Shown piece by piece: positions 35,019-41,098 of a DNA stretch of 64,000 nucleotides (positions are counted from its first letter, which is position 1; the number at the start of each line of letters is the position of its first letter). Below the pieces are notes generated by a model. The model made no database searches, was not told the origin of the DNA, and worked only from the letters and a program-made list of their open reading frames with translations. The DNA comes from an uncultured Ignavibacteria bacterium (GTDB lineage: Bacteria > Bacteroidota > Ignavibacteria > Tepidaquicellales > OLB5). Where the stretch lies: positions 186,001 through 250,000 of the forward strand of contig CALMYL010000006.1 in assembly GCA_937873695.1 (NCBI GenBank). The letters are read 5' to 3'. Both the position numbers and the translations under genes were made by a program.

Positions 35019-35116
35019 GCTGAAATTTAATTTCTAATTAAATAACTTTGTATAATTAAAGCAAAATTAGTGATTTTTAATGGTTTATTCAGTTGAAAAA
35101 TTAAAAAATAAATAAA

Positions 35117-35629
35117 TTGTACTACGAGGATTTTGTAAAAATTTACCTTGAGACTGCTAAATTGAAAAATGCAATACCATCTACAGAAGATTTGACGACA
35201 AAAACTAGGTCTGTAGGTTGGTGGTCTTCACAGCTTAATGATATTGTATTCATCGTTATGCTTCTTCGAGAAGTAAAAAAGACGATTAATAGAAAATCCT
35301 CAAAAATCGAATCTGATGATCATAACGATAGATTGAGATTATACGTTGACATTAGGGATTTCTGCTATGCTCAGATATTAACATCATGCAAAGTAGAATT
35401 AGATGAAATCGTAATTAGGGATTTAAGAAATGAACTTCAACTTATAAAAGAAAATGGTTTTATGGATTTAAATGAAAATGACAGCTTACAAAATACAATA
35501 GATAGGAGCATTAAATTCTGTAGTATACTTCTTAAAAGGAAATATAAAAAAAGTATTAATAATAATAATAACAAAATTGATCAAGTATTTAAAAATAAAA
35601 GTTATTTTAAAACCAAAAACTCGTCATAA
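35117..35629 (+). CDS. Hypothetical protein divergent from the beta-prime gene, TTG start
   Basis: 170 residues. The frame has no ATG near its beginning; TTG at 35117 (followed by YYEDFVKIYLETAKLK) is the first likely start after an in-frame stop. Predicted mostly helical, with RSVGWWSSQLNDIVFIVMLL as its most distinctive segment and an Asn/Lys-rich tail. No family is recognised. It is separated by 80 AT-rich bases from the start of the beta-prime gene, so both are probably driven from the same divergent promoter region. Confidence 0.5.
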   Translation: MYYEDFVKIYLETAKLKNAIPSTEDLTTKTRSVGWWSSQLNDIVFIVMLLREVKKTINRKSSKIESDDHNDRLRLYVDIRDFCYAQILTSCKVELDEIVIRDLRNELQLIKENGFMDLNENDSLQNTIDRSIKFCSILLKRKYKKSINNNNNKIDQVFKNKSYFKTKNSS

Positions 35630-35915
35630 GTAATACTGAAAGTGTTTTAATTCATTAAATAATTGTTGTTACAATACATTAATTGTAGTTTTAGTTCTTT
35701 TTATACATAAGTAAATCTGAAGCTGGAACAATGTGTGAAAGGATTACTGATTTCCTATCTTCTAGCAATTGACAAACACTTCTAAAAACACACTCCGGAT
35801 TTAAATCAATCAAAAACTAAAAATCTTCGGTTCAAATAAAACCTGAATAAGGTAATTATATTTAAAAACACCTAAAAACCCTATTTTTTATTAATTAATT
35901 TTAAAGGAGCATATT

Positions 35916-36449
35916 ATGCTTAGAGAGATTTCACTCTCAAACCTTACCTCTCAAAAGACAGAGGTAATAAGAGCTATTGATGAATTAAATAGCTCAAACG
36001 ATACAGAAAACACTTTGAATATAAAATTACAGTCTACATCAGGTTCAATACCTGAAGCGTTGGAAGTAATCGAAAAGATACATACTTCCAAAGTAGATTT
36101 AGCAACCGAATCGTCCGGAGAAATAAGTCCTGCCGGTTTGTTAATTGCAGCAGCTGGTAAACCAAAAAACAGAAAAGCACATTTTTCAACAATCTTTAAA
36201 CTTTCCGATAATACTGAAGAAGGTAAGAAAGGAAAATCAAAAGATCCCTATGCAACCTGCTTAATTGAAACTTTGGGAGGTTTAAGAGCTAGAAAGAGTG
36301 AATTAATTGAGATTATGAACACTCAGAAATTCATTACGGCGATCGATGCTAAACGTCTTAAAATATTAGACGATAGTGGCCTAGTCAAAAACAAATATCA
36401 GCCAGAAAAAAAGAAATCTACTGAAAATGAAGTAGAATTGGCTAATTAA
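35916..36449 (+). CDS. ClpP/crotonase-fold-like protein with degenerate active site (tentative)
   Basis: 177 residues preceded by AAAGGAGCATATT, a strong ribosome-binding site. IKLQSTSGSIPEALEVIEKI followed by SSGEISPAGLLIAAAGKP resembles the ClpP blocks with the oxyanion strand (SPGGS..a....m) and the nucleophile elbow (GqAaSMGA.LLaAG). In this alignment the catalytic Ser position holds Pro with a Ser just before it, and no equivalent His is evident, so it would be inactive or the likeness is chance. The C-terminal third is Lys-rich. It ends at a strong terminator and precedes the GHKL gene. 286 AT-rich bases upstream hold no gene. Confidence 0.55.
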   Translation: MLREISLSNLTSQKTEVIRAIDELNSSNDTENTLNIKLQSTSGSIPEALEVIEKIHTSKVDLATESSGEISPAGLLIAAAGKPKNRKAHFSTIFKLSDNTEEGKKGKSKDPYATCLIETLGGLRARKSELIEIMNTQKFITAIDAKRLKILDDSGLVKNKYQPEKKKSTENEVELAN

Positions 36450-36467
36450 AAAAATACATTAATTAAA

Positions 36468-36511
36468 AAGGAGGAAGAGTCAGAAACTCTTCCTCCTTGT
36501 TTTTTTAATTT
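36468..36511 (+). terminator. Strong Rho-independent terminator just upstream of the GHKL gene
   Basis: A perfect 13-bp stem from AAGGAGGAAGAGT (36468-36480) with ACTCTTCCTCCTT (36486-36498), loop CAGAA, then GTTTTTTTAATTT. Only 26 bases separate the stem from the GHKL start codon at 36525, leaving little room for a promoter after it. Confidence 0.9.
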
Positions 36512-36524
36512 AACCAGAAAAGTA

Positions 36525-38252
36525 ATGACATTAGATATTTCGCCTAGGTTTATAGGCTCTGTGGCCACTATATATACAGACATAAATAGAGTTTTTATGG
36601 AATTTATTGATAATTCATTAGATGCTGCTGAAGAATTCTATGATAATAAATCCAACACATATTCTAAGGAGATAAATATTAATATTAAATTTAGTGGCAG
36701 ATCTTATGATGAATTCTTTGTTGAAATTAAAGATAACTGTAAGGGAATAGCAGATCTTGAAAGAGTAGTTAAAAAAATTGGCAATTCTAATAAAAAAGAT
36801 ATTCCCCAGGTAAATGGTCAATTCGGATTCGGAATGTATTCGTTCCTTAGTGTTTGCGAGAAGCTTATTATTATGACATGCTATAATGGTAATCAATCAA
36901 AAAGAATTGAAATTCATAGAGAAATATTTGAAAAAGACACTCTACAAGAAACTGAAGTAAGTATTTTCTCTGAAAATAACAGTGTATTTAGATTAGTTAA
37001 TGGTGCCCAATTATTTGAAATTGGAACAACCATAAGGCTTCAAAATTTCGATAAAGACAAATATAAACAGATTAATATCTATGAATTAAAAAGAGAAATT
37101 GAAAAACATTTTGAAATTCTACTCAAAAGGAATAATTTAAGAATTACACTCATATCTTCAAGCGGTCAAGAATCTATCTGCTTGCCTTTTGATTACGAAA
37201 AATATAAAGGAGAGACATATTATAATAAACTTGTAAAATTAGAATATATGGCAGTTAAGAAAACTGCTGAGATTGGAACATTAAAAATTGATGAATATCC
37301 TGTTGTTATTTTTATCAAAGTAACTAATGAAAAGGCTATTGATAGGCGACCGTTTTTTGTAATAAAAGGAAGAAGAATTACTGAAATCTCAGATGTTAAG
37401 GCTTTTAGAACAAACTCGAAAAGCCTAATCTGGTCTCACCCTAATATCACAGGTTATATTGATGTAACCGGTTGTTTGGAACCAACAATTGCCAGAAATG
37501 AGTTCAGGAACACAAAACTACAAAAAGCTTTATTTCATACTTTGCTGCAAGAGGAATCTAAAATAAAAGAATTCATAGATAAGCAGCTCAAATTAAACCT
37601 CAATAGTAAATTCAAAAAACTGGAATCAATCCTTGAAAACACACTTAACGATGTGGCAAATGAGTTATCACAGGCTAACAAACATAATACTATGTCTGAA
37701 AAAGACATGAGAAATTTAACACAGGATGAGAAAGACAATTTTCAAATATTTAAAATTGAAGACCGGAGTATAAAGAATGAAATAGCAGGTAAGGAATCAA
37801 TAAATAATCCAAACGGAAATCGTGATACTTCAAAGAAGTTCTTTGAAGTTCATCTTCCTTCCATTAATAACATAAAATCTTCAAAAGATCAAAAAAAAGA
37901 TATTGGACAAGGTCTTAATATTAAAATTGACTGCGAAAACGAACCGATTAGAAATGAACTAAACCAAAAGATTAGGTCCTCTTTAAACGGAAACGAGATA
38001 ATAGTATATCAAAAACATGCTGAATTTCTATCCAGATTAGATACTGCACGAGATGGAATACCAAGGCTTACAACTCAGCTTATAAATTATCTTAGCTCTG
38101 AAATACTATTACACTACAAGACGCTCGAATTTGATCGAAAAGATAAGCAAGAAGACGTTAAAGAAATCTTGTTAAACTTTTCAGACGCTTTATATAGCTT
38201 TGAGAAAAAGCTATATTGCATAGAGGGTAAAAAACTATCAGAATTTAAATAA
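36525..38252 (+). CDS. GHKL (Hsp90/MORC-like) ATPase
   Basis: 575 residues. The Bergerat ATP-binding fold is clear: N-box EFIDNSLDAAEE (26-37), G1 box DNCKGI (70-75) and G2 box GQFGFGMYS (98-106), in the spacing of Hsp90, MutL, gyrase B and MORC. Residues about 240-340 (PFFVIKGRRITEI, GCLEPTIARNEFRNT) look like the following S5-type transducer domain. The rest is helical and charged (LESILENTLNDVANELSQAN) and probably a dimerisation or effector part; no known effector is seen. It sits between a strong terminator and a small acidic protein gene. The subfamily cannot be fixed by eye. Confidence 0.85.
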   Translation: MTLDISPRFIGSVATIYTDINRVFMEFIDNSLDAAEEFYDNKSNTYSKEININIKFSGRSYDEFFVEIKDNCKGIADLERVVKKIGNSNKKDIPQVNGQFGFGMYSFLSVCEKLIIMTCYNGNQSKRIEIHREIFEKDTLQETEVSIFSENNSVFRLVNGAQLFEIGTTIRLQNFDKDKYKQINIYELKREIEKHFEILLKRNNLRITLISSSGQESICLPFDYEKYKGETYYNKLVKLEYMAVKKTAEIGTLKIDEYPVVIFIKVTNEKAIDRRPFFVIKGRRITEISDVKAFRTNSKSLIWSHPNITGYIDVTGCLEPTIARNEFRNTKLQKALFHTLLQEESKIKEFIDKQLKLNLNSKFKKLESILENTLNDVANELSQANKHNTMSEKDMRNLTQDEKDNFQIFKIEDRSIKNEIAGKESINNPNGNRDTSKKFFEVHLPSINNIKSSKDQKKDIGQGLNIKIDCENEPIRNELNQKIRSSLNGNEIIVYQKHAEFLSRLDTARDGIPRLTTQLINYLSSEILLHYKTLEFDRKDKQEDVKEILLNFSDALYSFEKKLYCIEGKKLSEFK

Positions 38253-38279
38253 TATTTATCAATGTTACTTTTTTTATTT

Positions 38280-38702
38280 ATGAAATTAATTGAAATTTAT
38301 TCAATAGAAGATAAAAGAAACTCAACAACATGTTTTGAAATTGATAAAAACGATAAAATGTATCCAAAAATTTATGAGATGGATTTTAAGAGCTTAATAC
38401 TTAAGCCAAAGTTAAGAGATATTAACATTATGAATTATTATTTTTTTGATGATGCTATCGTTAATGAATGCTCTGAATGTGAAGAACGGGAAGAAGAAAT
38501 TTCAATTTCATTTTATTCAAGATTTGATGAATCAGAAATTGAAATAGTTTGGAATTCTAAATTAGATGAAGGAGATCCATTAATAACATTAAATTGGAAT
38601 ATTTGGTACTGTTACACAAGTGAAAAATGGTATAAATCGACATTAGCCCTGATCAAAAATGAAGTAATGCCGGATTTAATCAATAAGCTCCTTGCAATAT
38701 AA
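38280..38702 (+). CDS. Small acidic hypothetical protein
   Basis: 140 residues from the ATG at 38280 (an in-frame ATG at 38262 adds six hydrophobic residues). It is acidic, with ECSECEEREEEISISFYSRF containing a CxxC pair, and ends with a helix (TLALIKNEVMPDLINKLLAI). No family is recognised. It follows the GHKL gene by 27 bases and probably belongs to the same transcript, ending at the hairpin at 38717. Confidence 0.5.
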   Translation: MKLIEIYSIEDKRNSTTCFEIDKNDKMYPKIYEMDFKSLILKPKLRDINIMNYYFFDDAIVNECSECEEREEEISISFYSRFDESEIEIVWNSKLDEGDPLITLNWNIWYCYTSEKWYKSTLALIKNEVMPDLINKLLAI

Positions 38703-38716
38703 AAACTAATTATTAT

Positions 38717-38748
38717 GGGGAGGAATTAAAAAACCTCCTTTTATTTAT
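38717..38748 (+). terminator. Terminator-like hairpin before the excisionase gene
   Basis: GGGGAGG (38717-38723) pairs with CCTCCTT (38734-38740), including two G-T pairs, followed by TTATTTATTTT. The T-rich tail leads directly into the promoter motif at 38753. Confidence 0.6.
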
Positions 38749-38752
38749 TTTG

Positions 38753-38761
38753 TGGTATAAC
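38753..38761 (+). promoter_or_regulatory. Extended -10 promoter motif (TGGTATAAC) for xis/int
   Basis: TGGTATAAC after a T-rich tract, 20 bases upstream of the excisionase-like start codon; GGAGG at 38768-38772 is its ribosome-binding site. The transcript leader would be very short. Same design as at 10169 and 12037. Confidence 0.5.
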
Positions 38762-38781
38762 ATCCATGGAGGATATTTTTC

Positions 38782-39144
38782 ATGGACAATTTATGTTTAA
38801 TAAAGAATAAAGTGTATGATATTGAAGATTCAAAGCAGCTTCTAAACCTAAATGAGGCAATAAATACACAAAACATTGGTTTATCAAGTATACCTGAATT
38901 TAAGCTTCTCTCAATCAATAAAGTAAGTAAGATGCTTGGCATTCGATATGAGACTGCTAAAAAGCTGGTCAGAACTGGAAAAATCAAAGGAGTCGTAACT
39001 ACTAATAACAGAATTAAAGTTCCTTACAAAAATTTAATTAAATATTTAGATGTTAACTGTGCAGAACCAGAAGCATATTTAAATGCAATTCCAGTTGAAG
39101 AAACACAAAATAAAATTGATGAATTATTAAAGGAGTATGTATAA
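38782..39144 (+). CDS. Excisionase-like MerR/HTH_17 DNA-binding protein
   Basis: 120 residues. LLSINKVSKMLGIRYETAKKLVR.GKIKGV followed by a short wing and KVPYKNLIKYL is the helix-turn-helix of the excisionase/HTH_17 family, which bends DNA at att sites or regulates the element. The first 40 residues are unique. It lies 3 bases upstream of the integrase gene with its own promoter and ribosome-binding site, the standard xis-int arrangement. A purely regulatory role is the alternative. Confidence 0.75.
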   Translation: MDNLCLIKNKVYDIEDSKQLLNLNEAINTQNIGLSSIPEFKLLSINKVSKMLGIRYETAKKLVRTGKIKGVVTTNNRIKVPYKNLIKYLDVNCAEPEAYLNAIPVEETQNKIDELLKEYV

Positions 39145-39147
39145 TTT

Positions 39148-40203
39148 ATGGCTTCATTATATAAAAAAAGAAATACGTGGTATATAGATTACTTTCTTGG
39201 GAAAAAGAAAATCTCAAAAAACACTCACTTAATTGCTTCAGAAGAAAATAGATCTAAAGCTGAAAAACTAAGGAAGGAAATCGAAAATTTATTGAAAGAG
39301 CAACATGAATCAGAAAAAGATCTTGGCAATATAATATCTAAAGAAACAACTTTGAATAAAGCTATAACAATGTTTGCTGATACTTATGTTGTTGGAAGAT
39401 CCCAATCTCATGTTGAAAACTTTGATTATGTTATGAGACGATTTAAATCAATAGTTTCTGGAAATACAAATGTTAAAGATTTAAAACCAGAACATGTAAC
39501 ACAGTTCGTTTTACAAATGAAAAGAGAATTATCCCAGGCTACACAGGTGACATATTTTCAGTATTTGGCTAGCTTCTTAACATATCTTAAGGAAAATGAA
39601 TTTATTACTGATGTCCCAATAGGCAAGGGAATAAGACCTAAAAAAGCAATTAAGAACATTATTAGCTTTGATCCAAACGATTTAAGTCGGATATTAGATG
39701 AAGCTAAGAAACGGGATATTAGATATTTTCATGCATTTATGATGTTCTTATTAACTGGTCAACGGCCTGGTGATGTATTAAGGTTACAGGTTCGTGACAT
39801 AGATTTTCATCGAAAAATTATGTATTTTCGTGTTTCTAAGACAGCAAGCGAGTTCAAATTTCCTATTTATGGTAATTTTGAGGGATTTTTGAGAGAGGAA
39901 TTGAAATTATCGGAAAACTCTGAAAAAGATGCTTATCTGTTTCCAGGTTTAACTGTAGGAGCTGTTGGAAAGGCCTTTAGGAAGATTAAGAAGGTATTAG
40001 GGCTCAGTAGAAAGCATTATTATACTCTCAAAACATTCCGCAAAAACTTTGCTACGGATATGAGTAAGATGGGAATGACGATTCAGGAAGTTCAAGCTTT
40101 GCTGGACCATAAAAGTCCATCTACAACTTTAAGGTATTATGCTGATGTCAGAGCAGAGGAGCTTTTGAAGAAAATTGACAAGCTCCAGTCAGATAATTGC
40201 TGA
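39148..40203 (+). CDS. Tyrosine recombinase (phage/ICE integrase)
   Basis: 351 residues with an N-terminal AP2-like/arm-binding part (MASLYKKRNTWYIDYFLGKK), a SAM-like core-binding domain and the catalytic domain: Arg206 (TGQRPGDVLRL), Lys231, K295-T-F-R298 in place of the usual HxxR, His321 (LLDHKSPSTT) and Tyr330 or Tyr331 (LRYYAD). It catalyses site-specific integration and excision of the island. The gene points towards the tRNA-Pro, which starts 89 bases after its stop. Three 12-bp-phased TTGCTGACA repeats overlap its 3' end. Length is normal, so it is probably active. Confidence 0.92.
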   Translation: MASLYKKRNTWYIDYFLGKKKISKNTHLIASEENRSKAEKLRKEIENLLKEQHESEKDLGNIISKETTLNKAITMFADTYVVGRSQSHVENFDYVMRRFKSIVSGNTNVKDLKPEHVTQFVLQMKRELSQATQVTYFQYLASFLTYLKENEFITDVPIGKGIRPKKAIKNIISFDPNDLSRILDEAKKRDIRYFHAFMMFLLTGQRPGDVLRLQVRDIDFHRKIMYFRVSKTASEFKFPIYGNFEGFLREELKLSENSEKDAYLFPGLTVGAVGKAFRKIKKVLGLSRKHYYTLKTFRKNFATDMSKMGMTIQEVQALLDHKSPSTTLRYYADVRAEELLKKIDKLQSDNC

Positions 40204-40229
40204 CATTTTTGCTGACAAATTTGCTGACA
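40197..40229. repeat. Three 12-bp-phased direct repeats at the integrase 3' end
   Basis: TTGCTGACA occurs at 40197, 40209 and 40221, exactly 12 bases apart, the first copy overlapping the integrase stop codon. The location beside the integration target makes them candidates for integrase arm-type or excisionase binding sites. Confidence 0.6.
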
Positions 40230-40245
40230 CTTTTTTAGTAAATAA

Positions 40246-40274
40246 TAGCCCGGAAAAACCGAGATTCCGGGCTA
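40246..40274. repeat. Perfect 10-bp inverted repeat between int and tRNA-Pro
   Basis: TAGCCCGGAA (40246-40255) and TTCCGGGCTA (40265-40274) with a 9-base loop. No T-tract follows on either strand, so termination is doubtful; it may be part of the recombination site or protect the tRNA from read-through. Confidence 0.5.
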
Positions 40275-40292
40275 AAATCAAAAGAAATTTTT

Positions 40293-40366
40293 CGGGGTGT
40301 GGCTCAGCCCGGTAGAGCGCCTGGTTCGGGACTAGGAGGCCGGAGGTTCGAATCCTCTCACCCCGA
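40293..40366 (+). tRNA. tRNA-Pro, anticodon CGG
   Basis: 74 bases with a full cloverleaf: acceptor CGGGGTG / CACCCCG, D-stem GCTC/GAGC, anticodon stem CCTGG/CTAGG around loop TTCGGGA (anticodon CGG), 5-base variable loop, and T-arm GGAGG TTCGAAT CCTCT. C1-G72 pairing and discriminator A fit proline. The 3' CCA is not encoded. The integrated island lies on its 5' side, which is unusual since most elements replace the 3' end of a tRNA. Confidence 0.95.
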
Positions 40367-40380
40367 CTTAAGTAACAATA

Positions 40381-40417
40381 ATGGCTCAGAAGTAGCATTT
40401 TTCTGAGCCATTTTTTT
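40381..40417 (+). terminator. Terminator of tRNA-Pro
   Basis: ATGGCTCAGAA (40381-40391) pairs perfectly with TTCTGAGCCAT (40401-40411), with the T-run continuing to 40417. Confidence 0.9.
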
Positions 40418-40430
40418 AATTTTTTGAGAA

Positions 40431-40482
40431 CCGGAGGTTCTCCCGAAGGGACTCCCTTGGAGGAATCCTCTCACCCCGACTT
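40431..40482 (+). repeat. Partial duplicate of the tRNA-Pro 3' end, interrupted by 22 bases
   Basis: CCGGAGGTTC (40431-40440) repeats tRNA positions 40340-40349, and GAATCCTCTCACCCCGACTT (40463-40482) repeats 40350-40369. Between the two parts is a 22-base insert (40441-40462) containing TCCCGAAGGGA and GGGACTCCC palindromes. A second terminator resembling the first follows. This is a scar of tandem duplication or of an integration/excision event using the tRNA 3' end. Confidence 0.85.
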
Positions 40483-40489
40483 TTTTCTT

Positions 40490-40522
40490 AAGCTCAGAAG
40501 TTATTTCTTCTGAGCTTTTTTT
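40490..40522 (+). terminator. Second terminator after the duplicated tRNA end
   Basis: AAGCTCAGAAG (40490-40500) pairs with CTTCTGAGCTT (40507-40517), followed by a T-run to 40522. The stem shares GCTCAGAA with the first tRNA terminator, so terminator and tRNA end seem to have been duplicated together. Confidence 0.85.
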
Positions 40523-40582
40523 ATGAAATGCGGATAAATTACTTAATGAATGTTTAGGCATAAAGGTCAGTATTGCAGTGAT

Positions 40583-40614
40583 AAAAAAAGCTTTGTCCGT
40601 CAGACAAAGCTTTT
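40583..40614 (-). terminator. Terminator of the 44-residue membrane protein gene
   Basis: AAAAGCTTTGTC (40586-40597) pairs with GACAAAGCTTTT (40603-40614); on the minus strand the stem is followed by a run of T. It lies 28 bases after the gene that ends at 40642. Confidence 0.85.
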
Positions 40615-40641
40615 AGTGAAAAAAAGTATGTTAAAACACTC

Positions 40642-40776
40642 TTAACCGAAAACCATTCCGATTACGATAATGGCAAGCATTAAAAATATCGTTGTTCCAA
40701 TATATATATTACTGCTTTTTTTTACCAGTGTCATTTGGTGATCTGTCTGCTGCCTGTTGATTTGTTCTGTGTTCAT
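40642..40776 (-). CDS. Small single-pass membrane protein, paralogue of the 40994-41098 gene
   Basis: The frame is open from 40854, but the ATG at 40776 (MNTEQINRQQ) is preferred: it follows an AGGA-containing ribosome-binding site and gives the same MNTE/MNTD start as the neighbouring paralogue. 44 residues: a polar N-terminus, then KKSSNIYIGTTIFLMLAIIV and the end IGMVFG, a single transmembrane helix. Function unknown; such pairs of tiny membrane proteins may modulate membrane complexes. Confidence 0.65.
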   Translation of the reverse strand: MNTEQINRQQTDHQMTLVKKSSNIYIGTTIFLMLAIIVIGMVFG

Positions 40777-40928
40777 TTCCTGAAATCTCCCTGGAGTTTT
40801 AATATTTTTATTTTCTTTCATGAACAAATTACTACTCATGCCCGTTAAGGACAATCACCTTAACCCGTTATATTCTTTTTATTTGCTTTAATTGAAGTAT
40901 GATAGGGCGTTTGTTCTTCTGGTTTAAT

Positions 40929-40962
40929 GAATTCTGCTGCCCTGTTTCAGACAGCAGAATTC
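40929..40962. terminator. Perfect 11-bp hairpin between the two small membrane protein genes
   Basis: GAATTCTGCTG (40929-40939) pairs with CAGCAGAATTC (40952-40962). The T-run (GTTTTTG) is on the plus-strand side, so as a terminator it would best stop plus-strand read-through; it lies 32 bases past the end of the minus-strand gene at 40994. Confidence 0.65.
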
Positions 40963-40993
40963 GTTTTTGCCGGATACATGCTTTCACAATTTC

Positions 40994-41098
40994 TCAGCCG
41001 AAGATCATGCCGATAATTATGATCACAAGAAAAATTGTCAATGTTCCGGCGATGAAGACATTGCTTCTTTTTTTGAATGCTGTAATGTCAGTGTTCAT
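40994..41098 (-). CDS. 34-residue single-pass membrane protein
   Basis: Start ATG at 41098 preceded by AGAGGTGAAATT. The product, MNTDITAFKKRSNVFIAGT followed by LTIFLVIIIIGMIFG, has a short polar N-terminus and one hydrophobic helix, and is clearly similar to the C-terminal 30 residues of the 40642-40776 product (KKSSNIYIG.., IIVIGMVFG). Conservation between the two copies, the ribosome-binding site and the separate terminator-like hairpin argue that it is real despite its size. Function unknown. Confidence 0.65.
   Translation of the reverse strand: MNTDITAFKKRSNVFIAGTLTIFLVIIIIGMIFG

Larger units (their letters stand above)
10000..40292. mobile_element. Putative integrated island; right end at integrase/tRNA-Pro, left end not identified
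   Basis: The right boundary is supported by an excisionase-like gene and tyrosine recombinase directly abutting a tRNA-Pro gene. Inside are cargo genes typical of mobile elements: type I restriction-modification with extra genes, a ubiquitin-like cassette with DUF2958, plasmid-like replication genes with iteron-like repeats, and a second RNA polymerase beta-prime subunit. The left coordinate is arbitrary: I could not find a copy of the tRNA sequence or a terminal repeat in the window, so the element may start further left, possibly outside the window, and include the metal-efflux block. No relaxase or conjugation gene is visible. Confidence 0.55.

Noticed and set aside
40189-40398. Open frame on the minus strand across the tRNA region reading GERIRTSGLLVPNQ
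   Set aside because: It is the antisense translation of the tRNA-Pro gene, a well-known false ORF in databases; the tRNA explains the sequence fully.
40358-40561. Minus-strand ORF over the duplicated tRNA end (VGVRGFLQGSPFGRTSG)
   Set aside because: Same artefact as above, created by the partial tRNA copy and its insert; no ribosome-binding site or family.
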